Of a stretch of 64,000 nt of DNA, positions 30,146 to 40,128 are shown piece by piece. The position numbers and the translations under genes were made by a program. The notes under the pieces are model-generated. The model was given only the letters and a program-made list of their open reading frames with translations, did no database searches and was not told the origin of the DNA. The first letter of the stretch is position 1; every line of letters begins with the position of its first letter. The DNA is from Closterium sp. NIES-65 (taxonomy: Eukaryota; Streptophyta; Zygnematophyceae; Desmidiales; Closteriaceae). The stretch spans positions 310,001 through 374,000 of the forward strand of contig CANXME010000542.1 in NCBI GenBank assembly GCA_948144175.1. Direction: 5' to 3'.

Positions 30146-31957
30146 CCCCGAGTCTCCTTACCAGAGACCTCCCCTACTCTGCGGTGGACGGGGAAGGTTG
30201 GCGATGTGTCTGCGTTCCGTGTCTGGGGATCTCGGGCTTTTGTCCGCGACTTGTCTGCGGACAAGCTGTCCCCCCGTGCTATTCCCTGCGTCTTCCTTAA
30301 CTTCCCCCATGACGCGCCTGGTTGGCAGTTTTACCACCCCACCTCGCGCCGTGTTTTGTCCTCACATAACGTTAAGTTTGACGAGTCGGTTCCCTACTAC
30401 GGTCTCTTCCCCTACCGAACTGCGCCCCTCCCCCCGCCGCCGTTTTTGCTCGCGCCAGGTCCCCCCCCCATTAGACCCCCTTCCCTCTCAGGTGTGTCCC
30501 AGGTAGATGCAGTCAAGCCTATCGAGGTAGGTGTTGACTCTGGTTCTACTCGGGGTGCTGAGCCTCCGAGTGCGGGGCCTGGGGGTGGTGAGCCTAGGGG
30601 TGCTGAGTCTGGGGGTGCTGAGCCTCAGGGTGCTGCGTCTGGAGGTGCTGAGCCTTGGGGTGCTGGGTCTGGGGGTGCTGAGCCTGGGGGTGCGGAGCCT
30701 GAGGGTGCTGGGCCTACTCGTGTGGAGTCTGGTGGTGCTGGGTCTGGGGGTCCCTCAGGTGCTTCGTCCAGGCGGGAGCTCCCCTCTTCTCAGAAGATGC
30801 GCGAGTGGTTTGCTCGGCGCTGGAGCCGTGGTGCTGGCGGTTCTGCTGCTACTGAGGGTGTTGGTGCCACGGGTTCTGGAGCCGCTCGTACCGAAGGTAC
30901 TCGAGCTGCTGGGCCTGGGGGTGCTCCTTGTGCTGGAGATGCTGGTGGTGCTCGAGCTCCTGGTGGAGCTTCTTCAGCTGGTGCGGCTGGAGGTGCTGGA
31001 GCTGTGGCTGTCGAGTCTTCCGGTGGTCCGGCAGGAGCTGGAGCTGCTGAGGGTGTTGGCGCTGGTGGTGCTGCTCGCAATGGTGCTTCTAAGGGTGCTG
31101 GAGTTGGCGGTGCTGCAGCGGGGGGTACTACTGGTGCTGGTGCTGCCGCTGGGGGTGCTGGTGCTGTCCCTGCTGGCTCCGGAGGCGCTGCGCGGCCACG
31201 GCCATACTTCGTTCTGCTCCTTGAGCAAGTTCTTGGTCTCCCGCCTTCCGCTGGTCCTGCTCCTTCCTTAGAGTGTCCGCCACCTGTCCAGTCTGAGTCA
31301 TAGTTACAGCCCGCCTCCCCACTGCCTGCTCCCTCTCCCTACACCAGTCCTACTGGAGGTCTTGCTGAGCGTCGTGCGCCTGCGTCTTGTCCTCCATCGC
31401 TTGTTCGTGCTGCTCGCACTAGTAGTCGTGTTCCGCGTCTGCGTCCTCCTGCGGTCCTAGGCACACACCAGATGGCACTGCGTCCTTCCACTGCTCCACT
31501 GCGTGTCCCATCGCCGTCTCCTACAGAGTCCTCTCTTCCTGCTCTTGCTGACCCGGCGTCTGACTCTCTTCGTGCTGCCAGTTCTACTGTCACGCATCTT
31601 CTGGCTACTGTTGTCACTGGCCCTTCCTTTGCGTCCACTGCTGCGTCTGCCCTAGTTGCTAAGCTTGTCGACTTTGCTGCTCGCTGTTGTCTGGACTAAG
31701 CCGCTAGTCTCTATTCTGAGTTCGAGTCTGTGGGTCTTCCGTCCGTCAGGGGTGAGAGTGCTCTTAGCACGGACGTCCTTGAGGACAGGCATGAGGAGTT
31801 TGAGTGCTTTGCCGCTGCTGTACCTCATCTCTTGTCCATGCTGATTGCCCCTGAGGGAGACCCAGATGCACCTGACATCCCGACTCCTCGATCGTACACT
31901 GAGGCGATCGAGGGTCCCTACTCCTCACAGTCGAAGTCAGCCATGGACGCAGAGATG
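30011..31957 (+). pseudogene. integrase C-terminus, linker and RT start of C3
   Basis: One frame with in-frame TAG/TAA codons at 30143-30145, about 31301 and about 31697. It carries VSAFRVWGSRAFVRDLSADKL, GWQFYHPTSRRVLSS, a GGAEP-type repeat block (about 30560-30740), a GAGGA-rich stretch, and the RVT_2 entry EAIEGPYSSQ...SAMDAEM, where K interrupts. No frameshift is evident in this block. Confidence 0.85.
30560..30740 (+). repeat. G-G-A-E-P coding repeats of C3
   Basis: About a dozen 15-base units of the type GGGGGTGCTGAGCCT, each encoding GGAEP, SGGAE or variants. They lie at the same place as the repeats in A, G, K, L and M. Confidence 0.85.
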
Positions 31958-32091
31958 TGTGAAAGTAAGATCGAGAATGAATGACTAAGGAATGGAAGTG
32001 ATACAAATAGGAAACCCTAATTGGGTTGTACCCCCTATGGGATACCCCACTATAGCCTACACAAATATATAAGCTATATAGTATTCTGACA
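31958..32091 (-). repeat. 3' LTR of K
   Basis: 134 bp, nearly identical to 36810-36943. Plus strand TGTGAAAGTAAGATCG to AGTATTCTGACA. Confidence 0.95.
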
Positions 32092-32120
32092 CACCCCCAT
32101 AGGCAAAGTGGGGGAGAACA
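32092..32120 (-). promoter_or_regulatory. polypurine tract and C/G hairpin of K
   Basis: Minus strand CCCCCACTTTGCCTATGGGGG next to the LTR. Five C can pair with five G around an 11-base loop, and the G run is the polypurine tract. Confidence 0.7.
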
Positions 32121-32329
32121 AGGGGTCACAAGACCAGTCAAGCAAAGCAAAGCAAGCTCAGGGTGGATCACAAAGTCACCACACAGTCCGAGCACAAGGT
32201 CAGGGCCACAAGGCCAGTTCACAAGAAAGAGTACACACATATATATAAAGCTAGACAAGCAAGAGCATGTATATATATATGTGATAGTACAAGCAAGGTC
32301 AAGAGGAGAGCAAGTGAGGCAAGACGCGC

Positions 32330-34790
32330 ACAAGACCCAGTTGAGTGCAGAAGCGCTGATGATCACAAGGCGCAAGTGCCTTGGTGAAGACATCAGCAGT
32401 GTTGGCCTCAGAGGCCACGTACGCAAGTCGCAGCTGTCCACGCTACTGAAGCTCACGAGCAAGGAAGTAGCGAAGAGCAATGTGCTTTGTTCTGTGCTCC
32501 AGTCTCTGCTCTCGACACAAGGCCAGCATGGCCTTGTTGTCTACGTACAGGACTGGAGGAGAACGAGGCGGCTCTCCAAGGTCGGTCAGCAGGTAGGTGA
32601 GCCAGCGAAGCTCCTGTGCAGCCATGGCCCCAGCGTAGATCTCGGCCTCACAACTAGAGCCGAGAACAGAAGACGAGCGAGTAGCCCGCCACGAGACAGA
32701 GCCGGAACCAAGGCTGAAGGTGTAACCCTGTGATGACCGCTGCGTAGCCAGGTCGTCAGCCCAAGAAGCGTCTGCGTGCCCAGTGAGGACCACTGGACTG
32801 CGCCCTCCAAGCACTAGGCCCATGCCCGACGTACTGCACAAGTAGCGCAACACCCTCTTCGCTGCAGCCATGTGCTCTGGTCGGTGTCTCCCAGGAGCAA
32901 CATAGCGTGCGAGAATGCTAAGAGGGTATGCAAGGTCAGGTCGTGTGCAGGTCATCAGGTACATGAGGCAGCCAACAAGCTCTGCATACGGGCCACTCGA
33001 CGTGGCGCCTGGCGGAGACCGTAGACTGGACGCCGGAGACTCCACTGGGTACCAGAAGGGAAAGACCCAGTGAAGCCAGGTGGGCGGCGCAGCCAGATCT
33101 CCTCGTGCAAGCTGCCCTGCAAGAAAGCTGTGCTGAAGTCAAGAGAGTGCAGCTCGTAGTCACGGTGAGCAGCAACGTGCAGCAGTACCCGAAGAGTGGT
33201 CATCTTCGGGGTGGGGGAGAAGGTCTGAAAGTAGTCAACTCCCTGCCGCTGACTGAAGCCACGAGCCACGTAACGCGCCTTGAAGACAGGCGGAGAACCC
33301 GGCGGCCGCTTCACCCTGAAGATCCACATGCCACTGACGATGTTCGCCCCAGGAGGGGGGACAGCGACAACGTAGGTGCCTGTGGACTTCCAGGAAGCCA
33401 TCTCTGCATCCATAGCTGCCTGCCACTGAGAGGAGTAGGGACCCTCTATTGCCTCCGCGTAAGAGCGCGGAGTCGGGATGTCAAGTGCATCCGGGTCTCC
33501 CTCAGAGGTAAGCAGTACGGACACGAGATGAGGTGAAGCAGCTGCTAGACACTGGAACTCCTCCTGCCTGTCCTCAAGGACGTCTGTGCCAAGAGCACAC
33601 TCACCCCCGACGGACGGAGGACAGACAGACTCAGACTCAGCGACAAGACTAGCAGCGTAGTCTAGGCGACAGCGAGCAGCAAAGTCGACGAGCTCAGCAA
33701 CTAGGGCAGACGCAGCAGTGGACTCGAAAGAAGGGTCAGTGACGACAGTAGCAAGGAGACGCGTGACAGTAGGACTGGCAGCACGAAGAGAGTCCGACTC
33801 TGGGTCGGCAAGAGCAGGAAGAGAGGACTCAGGAGGAGAAGGCAAAGGGGCACGCAGAGGAGCAGTGGACGGACGCAGAGACATCCGGTGTGTGCCAGGG
33901 ACAGGAGGAGGACGCTCACGCGAACTACGACCACTAGCCCGAGCAGGACGGACAGGCGACGCAGGGCGAGACGCAGGCTCACGACGCTCAGCAAGACCTC
34001 CAGTAGGACCAGTGTAGGGAGAAGGAGCAGGCAAAGGGGAGGTAGGCTGCAGCTGTAACTGCGATGGGACAGGCTGCGGACACTCTAAGGGAGGAGGAGG
34101 ACCAGTAGAAGGTGGAAGACCAAGAACCTGCTGCAGGAGTGGAACGAAGTATGATCGAGGCCGCGCGGCGACGCCAGACGCAGCAGGGACAGCACCAGTA
34201 CCCTCAGCAGGAGCACCCGCTCCAGCAGCACCTCCAGCAGCTCCAGAATCTCCAGCAGCACCAGGAGCACCCCTAGCAGGACCGCCAGCGGTAGTCTCAG
34301 CGCCAACACCCTGAGCAGCACCAGCTCCAGGAGAACCCGCAGGCCCAGCAGCTCCAGTACTCCCAGTACGAGCACCTCCGGGACCCGCGACCGCAGCACC
34401 CTTAGCAGCCGAAGAACCTCCAGCACCAGCAGTACGACGCCAGCGCCGGGCAAACCACTCGCGCAGCTCCTGTGGAGAGAGCGGCTCCCGGCGAGACGAA
34501 GCACCCGGAGAACCTCCAGGCGGAGCACCTCCACACGCAGCACCCCCAGGCGTAGCAGCCCCAGGCTCAGCACCCCCAGGCGCAGCACCCTCAGTCTCAG
34601 CACCCCCAGGTCTAGCACGCCCAGGCTCAGCACCCCCAGACGCAGCACCCCTAGGCTCAGCACCCCCAGACGCAGCACCCTCAAGCTCATCACCCCCAGG
34701 CTCAACACCGTTAGCGGCAGCACCCTCAGCAGCACCAGAGTCACCAGTGACCTTGACAGGCTTGACTGCGTCTACCTGGGACACACCTGA
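32330..34790 (-). pseudogene. RT/RNase H and linker of K with internal RT deletion
   Basis: Minus frame 34784-32955 contains the GGAEP linker (about 34530-34700), a GAAGA-rich part, then RVT_2 MDAEMASWKSTGTYV, FKARYVARGFSQRQGVDYF, LDFSTAFLQGSLHEEIWL and VYGLRQAPR. There it jumps at about 33000 to sequence beyond the catalytic YVDD. The other frame, 33045-32443, continues GPYAELVGCLMYLMTCTRPDLAYPL and RNase H (TGHADASWADD, SCEAEIYAG, LYVDNKAML). By comparison with L about 600 bases of RT are missing. Confidence 0.9.
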
Positions 34791-35690
34791 AGGGGAAGGA
34801 CCCTGAGGGGGAAGGGGGTCTACCTGGGGGGGACCTGGTACAAGAGCGGGGGCGGGGAGGGGGACGGAGTGCGGTAGGGGAAGAGGCGGTAGTAGGGGAC
34901 CGACTCGTCAAACGTGACGTCCTGGGAGGACAGAACACGGCGCGAGGTGGGGTGGTAGAACTGCCACCCAAGCGCGTCAGGGGGGAACCCCAGGAAGACG
35001 CAAGGAGCAGCACGAGGGGACAGCTTGTCCGCAGACAGGTCGCGGACAAACGCCCGAGATACCCAGACCCGGAACGCCGACGCATCGCCAACCTTCCCCG
35101 TCCACAGCAAGGCTGGGGAGGTCTCCGGCCTGGAGACCCTGGGGTGGAGGTTGAGTTGATGCGCCGCGTACCTCACTGCAAACGGCCACACAAAATGCGG
35201 GGCAGCCGCATGCATCATAGACGTACGAGCGACGTCCATGACCATGCCAATGTGGCGCTCAGCAATCCCATTTTGCTGCGGTGAGTACGGAAGCGTGAAG
35301 GTCTGACGGATGCCTCGTGCGCGACAGTAGGCTCCAAGAAGGCCAGAGGAAAACTCTCCGCCTCTGTCCGAGTGCAGACGCAGAAGAGGAAAGACCGAGC
35401 CAAAGCGCTGCCTGAGCTGAAGACGAGCTGCGCGGATCCAGTCGATCAACACCTCAGTGACATCACCCTTGCTGCGCAAGGGGAAGACTGTGGTGTAACG
35501 CGAGTAGTCGTCAACAACGAGCAGAAAGTAGCGCTCGTGACCCTGTCCACGGACGCGGGCTGGGTCCCACACGTCCATGTGAAGCGTCTGCAATGGGGCC
35601 TCTGTCGGAGGAAACTGGGAGGAGTGAGGGGCAGCACGCTGGCGCTCCTCGACACAGGGGACACAGGCAGGGCCAGGGCCCTGAGGAAGG
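34790..35690 (-). pseudogene. integrase of K
   Basis: Minus frame 35593-34820 carries LHMDVWDPAR, LLVVDDYSRYTTVFPLRSKG, LHSDRGGEFSSG, PQQNGIAERHIGMVMDVARTSM and the C-terminal GWQFYHPTSRRVLSS. The D-D-E residues appear intact. GAG-pre-integrase residues precede it, and upstream the protein is cut off by the leader junction at about 35720. Confidence 0.85.
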
Positions 35691-35719
35691 GGAGGGAGGG
35701 ACCTGGGAAGACCAGACAG

Positions 35720-36779
35720 TGGACGAGTAGTGCAAACAGTAGGGGGGGGGGGAGGGCCGTGCAGTGGGAGAAGGCACTGTGCTCACCAGACAGGGCAGCT
35801 CTGACTGTCCAGCTGCTGGGCGGCTCAGGTGCAAAGCGGCTCGGCGGCAGGGCGGCTCGGCGGCAGGGCGGCTCGGCGCCCGGGCGGCTCGGCCCTTGGG
35901 CGGCTCGGAGGCAGGGCGGCTCGGCTCCAGGGCGGCTCGGCTGCAGGGCGGCTCGGCTCCCGGGCGGCTCTGCTGCTGGGTGGCTCTCGTGCAGGGCGGG
36001 GCGGCTGTCGTAGGTAGGGCGGAGGGTGAGCCGCAGGTAGGGCGGCAGGTGCGCTGCAGGTAGGGCGGCGGGTGGGGCCGCAGGTAGAGCGGCGGGTGGG
36101 CCGCTGGTATGGCGGCGGGTGAGCCGCAGTTAGGGCGGCGGGTGCGCCGCAGGTAGGTCGGCGGGTGGCCGTAGGTAGGGCGGCGAGTGCGCCGCAGGTA
36201 GGTCGGCGGGTGGCCGCAGGTAGGGCGGCGGGTAGGGCCGCAGGTAGGTCGGCGGGTCGGCCGCTAGTAGGGCGGCGGGTCGGCCGTGAGTAGGGCGGTG
36301 ACGGGCCGTAGGTAGGGCGGCGACGGGCCGTAGGTAAGGGCGGTGACGGGCCGTAGGTAAGGGCGGCGAAAGGCCGTAGGTAGGGCGGAGACGGGCCGTA
36401 GGTAGGGCGGCGACGGGCCGTAGGTAAGGGCGGCGACGAGCCGGTGCAAGGGCGGCGCGAAGCCGCGGGTAAGGGCGGCGACAGGCCGGGGCGGCTCGAA
36501 GCCGCAGGTAGAGGCGGCGCGAAGCCGCGGGAAGGGCGGCGACGGGCCTGGGCGGCGCGAAGCCGCAGGTAAGGGCGGCGCGAAGCCGCCAGTAAGGGCG
36601 GCGCGAAGCCACGGGTAAGGGCGGCAACGAGCCGGGATAAGAGCAGCGCGCAGCAGCCGCTAGGGCGGCTCGACGCGACCGTAAGGGCGGCGCGACGGGC
36701 CGCTAGGTGCGACTCGACGGGGCCGCTAAAAAAAAAGGTAGGCGCGACTCGAGGCGCGCTTCGGTGGGCCCAAGGAACA
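35720..36779 (-). repeat. GC-rich repeat leader of K
   Basis: Two arrays are visible on the plus strand: GGCGGCTCGGCnGCAGG-type units (about 35820-35990) and GTAGGGCGGCGGGTnnGCCGCAG or GACGGGCC-type units (about 36000-36640). No coding potential is supported, although long frames occur. Confidence 0.85.
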
Positions 36780-36809
36780 GTCCCTAGGAGGGGACCTGCT
36801 CTGATTCCA
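36780..36809 (-). promoter_or_regulatory. primer site and hairpin of K
   Basis: Minus strand TGGAATCAGAGCAGG next to the LTR, then GTCCC-CTCCTA-GGGAC (36780-36795), a perfect 5-bp stem whose sequence differs from the GTTCCC/GGGAAC of M and G. Confidence 0.8.
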
Positions 36810-36943
36810 TGTGAAAGTAAGAACGAGAATGAATGACTAAGGAATGGAAGTGATACAAATAGGAAACCCTAATTGGGTTGTACCCCCTATGGGATACCCC
36901 ACTATAGCCTACACAAATGTATAAGCTATATAGTATTCTGACA
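36810..36943 (-). repeat. 5' LTR of K
   Basis: 134 bp, partner of 31958-32091, followed on the plus strand by AGATG. Confidence 0.95.
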
Positions 36944-37526
36944 AGATGGCTTCCTGGAAGTCCACAGGCACCTACGTCGACAAGGTTCCCCCACCTGGGG
37001 CAAACATCGTCAGTGGCATGTGGATTTTCAGGGTGAAGCGGCCGCCGGGTTCTCCGCCTTAGTCAGCGGCAGGGAGTTGACTACTTTCAGACCTTCTCTC
37101 CCACCCCGAAGATGACCACTCTTCGCGTGCTGCTGCACATAGCCGCTCAGCGCGACTATGAGCTTCACTCTCTTGACTTCAGCACAGCTTTCGTGCAGGG
37201 CAGCCTGCACGAGGAGATCTGGCTGCGCCGCCCACCTGGCTTCACTGGGTTGTTTCCTCCTGGTACCCAGTGGAGCCTCTGGTGGCCAGTCTACGGTCTC
37301 CGCCAGGCACCCCGTGAGTGGCACGACACATTGAGGACTACACTTGCGGCTCATGGGTTTGCTCCTTCTACTGCCGACCCGTCGCTGTTTCTACACACCG
37401 ACACCTCTTTGCCGCCGTTCTACATCCTCGTATACGTCGATGACTTGGTATTTGCCACATCTGACAGTGCTGGACTCGCCCACGTGAAGTCCGGGCTGCA
37501 GAAGAGACACACGTGCATAGACCTGG
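36944..37526 (+). pseudogene. RT first part of C3
   Basis: Continues MASWKSTGTYVDK, IVSGMWIFRVKRPPGSP; a small deletion at about 37062 removes the FKARYVARGF part and shifts frame. The 37112 frame then reads LDFSTAFVQGSLHEEIWL, VYGLRQAPREWHD and VYVDDLVF (about 37430-37455). J2 interrupts after RHTCIDL. Confidence 0.85.
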
Positions 37527-37669
37527 TGTTGAAAGGCTAGGCAAAAATCAGAATCAGGAAAGAGTGATTTTCACTAGCATGCAGTTGAGTACATATAGCA
37601 AACCCTAATCTGGGCTGTACCCGCTATAGAGTACCCCACTGCAGGCTACACAAACATCACATTCATACA
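37527..37669 (-). repeat. 3' LTR of J2
   Basis: 143 bp, plus strand TGTTGAAAGGCTAGGC to ATTCATACA. It matches 38768-38910. Confidence 0.9.
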
Positions 37670-38380
37670 CACCCCCATAGTCAAATTCGGGTACAATCAA
37701 CACAACAAGCAGGCAGTGCAATATTTTACAAGGATAAGCAAAGCTAGAGGCTATCGCAGAGGGCCAGTGAGGAAGAGGAGAATCTGTGGAGGGTGAGAAG
37801 ATGAGAGGCGACGGCTGAAGCTGCAAGCACACGGGCAACAAGAGGGCGCAACACAGACGCTACCAGGCTAAACCCGGGCTACACGACGACAGGCGCGACT
37901 GGCTCACTGTGCTCCCAGGAGTGCTCACACTCTGGCTACCAGGCGCAGAGCCCCAGACTACTGAGGCCACAGAGGGTCGTGGCTCTCTGGACTACCAGGA
38001 GTGCTCACACTGTGGCTACCGAGCGCAGAGCCCTGGACAACTCAGGCCACAGGGGGTCGTGGCTCTCTAGACTTCAGGCGCTGTTGACAACAAGACGGCT
38101 GCCTCCACTCAACTTCCCCCAGCTGTCCCATACCCCTGTCACACACCCCGTGTTGTGCCCCTAGCACTCCTCACACGCCACCCCCCACGTACCACTCCAA
38201 CGGCTCCCACACATCCACCCCCCTTAGCGGCAGCTGCAGCAGCGGGAGGGAGGAGGAGGAGCAGGGAAGGCCGTACACACCTATCACCCCCATTCTCTCC
38301 ACCCCGAAACCCTAACACAAGAGCGTGGGTAGCAGCGGGGGTGGGGCGCGGCCAGAAGCTCGGGAAACGAACCGCGCGCA
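37670..38380 (-). other. J2 interior without genes
   Basis: The polypurine region on the minus strand, TTTGACTATGGGGGTG, adjoins the LTR. A roughly 100-bp direct repeat carrying CAGGAGTGCTCACACT and GGCGCAGAGCCC-type strings lies at about 37910-38070. No protein similarity was found. Confidence 0.6.
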
Positions 38381-38540
38381 GGCTGCCGCGCGCGGGCCTG
38401 ACGCAGGCCGTACGGGCCGCGCGCGGGCTTTACAGGCCGCGCGCGGGCCTGGCGCAGCCCGTACGGGCCGCGCGCGGGCCTAGCGCACCCCGTACGGGCC
38501 GCGCGCGGACCTATAGCAGGTCGCGCGGGCTGCGTCAGGC
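38381..38540 (-). repeat. GC-rich tandem array in J2
   Basis: Units around CGTACGGGCCGCGCGCGGGC recur at about 31-bp or 51-bp steps. Each unit is itself rich in inverted CG repeats (GTAC; GCGCGC). Confidence 0.8.
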
Positions 38541-38740
38541 GATGGGGGGCAACGCGCGGGTCCCCGGGGGCTCCACAACGGGCGACAGGGGGCGACGCGC
38601 GGTTCAATGGGGCAGGAAACCGCCACGCGCCCCGAGCGCGCGGCGGGATGAAAAATCACCGCGCGCGGAGCGCGTGGTAGGCAGGGGACAGCAGGAAACC
38701 GCAGCGGAAGCATTGGGCGGGACCACCCACAGGATCCACC

Positions 38741-38767
38741 CAGGTGGGTCGACCTGCTCTAATAGCA
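38741..38767 (-). promoter_or_regulatory. primer site and hairpin of J2
   Basis: Minus strand TGCTATTAGAGCAGG next to the LTR (a Met-type site with two changes), overlapping CAGGT-CGACCC-ACCTG (38741-38756), a perfect 5-bp stem. Confidence 0.7.
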
Positions 38768-38910
38768 TGCTGAAAGGCTAGGCAAAAATCAGAATCAGGA
38801 AAGAGTGCTTTTCACTAGCATGCAGTTGAGTACATAAAGCAAACCCTAATCTGGGCTGTACTTGCTATAGAGTACCCCACTGCAGGCTACATAAACATCA
38901 CATTATGACA
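38768..38910 (-). repeat. 5' LTR of J2
   Basis: 143 bp, plus strand TGCTGAAAGGCTAGGC to ATTATGACA, followed by CCTGG. Confidence 0.9.
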
Positions 38911-39805
38911 CCTGGGTGAACTGCGCAGCTACCTTGGCTTGCAGATCACCCGGGACAGAGCACAGCGTACCATTACCCAGACTCAGTCACACATGGTGCA
39001 GCAGGTCCTTCAGCGCTTCGACTTCACGTACTCCTCGCCTCAGGCCACTCCTCTGTCTACTCGCCACTCGCTCTCAGCTCTGCCTTCGGATGAGTCCGTA
39101 GAGCTGAGTGGCCCGTACCCAGAGCTTGTTGGCTACCTCATGTACCTGATGACCTGCACTCGACCTGGCCTTGCATACCCTCTTAGCATCTTGGCACGCT
39201 ATGTTGCTCCTGGTAGACACCGACCAGAGCACATGGCTGCAGCGAAGAGGGTGTTGCGCTACGTGTGCAGTACGTCGGGCATGGGGCTAGTGCTTGGAGG
39301 GCGGCGTTCAGTGGTCCTCGCAAGTCACGCAGACGCTTCTTGGGTTGACGACCAGGCTACGCAGTGGTCGTCACAGGGTTACACCTTCAGCCTTGGTTCC
39401 GGCTCTGTTTCGTGGCGGTCTACCCGCTCATCTTCTGTTCTCGGCTCCAGCTGTGAGGCTGAGATCTACGCGGGGGCCATGGCTGCACAGGAGCTACGCT
39501 GGCTCACCTACCTGCTGACTGGCCTAGGAGAGCCGCCTCGTTCTCCTCCAGTTCTGTACGTAGACAACAAGGCCATGCTGGCCTTGTGTCGGGAGCACAG
39601 ACTGGAGCACAGAACGAAGCACATTGCTCTTTGCTACTTCCTTGCTCGTGAGCTGCAGCAGCGTGGTCAGCTGCGCCTTGCTTACGTGGCCTGTCAGGCC
39701 AACACTGTTGATATCTTTACAAAGGCACTTCAGCTTTGTGATCATCAGCGCTTTTGTACGATGCTAGGTCTTGTGCCTACTTGGCCTCACTTGCTCACTT
39801 CTTGA
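38911..39805 (+). pseudogene. RT end and RNase H of C3
   Basis: Open from 38939 to the TGA at 39803-39805: LQITRDRAQRT, MVQQVLQRFDFTYSS, CTRPGLAYPLSILARYV, then RNase H SHADASWVDDQAT, SSCEAEIYAG, LYVDNKAMLALC and TKHIALCYFLARELQ. All RNase H acidic positions seen in L are kept. Alone it is only the C-terminal part of Pol. Confidence 0.85.
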
Positions 39806-40002
39806 CCTTGCTTGTACTGTGATCTATCTATACCTGCACTTGCTTGTTTACCTTTATATATAATCTTGCATGTGAACTGGCCTTGTGGCCTTGAACTTGT
39901 GCTCGGAATGTGTGGTGACGTTGTGATCCACCCTGAGCTGACTGTGCTTTGCTTGACTGGTCTTGTGACCTCTTGTTCTCCCCCACTTTGCCTATGGGGA
40001 TG
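39806..40002 (+). promoter_or_regulatory. C3 3' untranslated region and polypurine hairpin
   Basis: A conserved segment also seen in A, G, K and L (GTGAACTGGCCTTGTGGCC; TGTGGTGACG; CTTGACTGGTCTTGTGACC) ends with CCCCCACTTTGCCTATGGGG next to the LTR. Its conservation outside any frame suggests a cis-acting role. Confidence 0.7.
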
Positions 40003-40128
40003 TGTCAAACTTATATGCTAAATCTGTGTAGGCTATAGTGGGGTGGACAATATGGGGTACAACACTTTTAGGTTTTCCTACTTGTACCCACCTGTTTCCT
40101 AGTGCATTCCATTCCTCGTTCTTTCACA
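40003..40128 (+). repeat. 3' LTR of C3
   Basis: 126 bp, TGTCAAACTTATATGC to TTCTTTCACA. It resembles 23031-23154 but with many differences. Confidence 0.88.

Larger units (their letters stand above)
31958..36943 (-). mobile_element. Family I element K, recent deletion derivative
   Basis: 4986 bp with 134-bp LTRs (31958-32091 and 36810-36943) that differ at two positions by eye, and a perfect AGATG duplication (31953-31957 and 36944-36948). Integrase and most of RT and RNase H are present. Gag and protease are missing, replaced by GC-rich leader repeats, and a deletion removes the middle of RT including YVDD. Clean ends and near-identical LTRs show it moved recently, presumably using proteins of another copy such as L. 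Confidence 0.95.
37527..38910 (-). mobile_element. non-autonomous LTR element J2 (TRIM-like)
   Basis: 1384 bp with 143-bp LTRs (37527-37669 and 38768-38910), differing at about nine positions, and a perfect CCTGG duplication (37522-37526 and 38911-38915). Read on the minus strand it has a primer site, a GC-rich array and a 3' part resembling J1, with no Gag or Pol. Removing it joins the RT sequences of C3. J1 and J2 share the polypurine region and LTR core but differ in the LTR 3' part and the array. Confidence 0.92.
30011..40128 (+). mobile_element. Family I copia element C3, 3' half, with K and J2 nested
   Basis: Plus-strand Family I sequence from mid-integrase to the 3' LTR, in three blocks: 30011-31957, 36944-37526 and 38911-40128. 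The blocks join exactly at the target duplications of K (AGATG) and J2 (CCTGG). The right flank (TTGCG) does not match the left flank of C5 (AAACA). Confidence 0.88.

Noticed and set aside
36130..36627. Proline/arginine-rich proteins on either strand of the leaders (also 8012-8534, 17321-17875, 23353-23943, 38155-38781)
   Set aside because: Frames stay open because of GC-rich tandem arrays; they change unit by unit and match no family.
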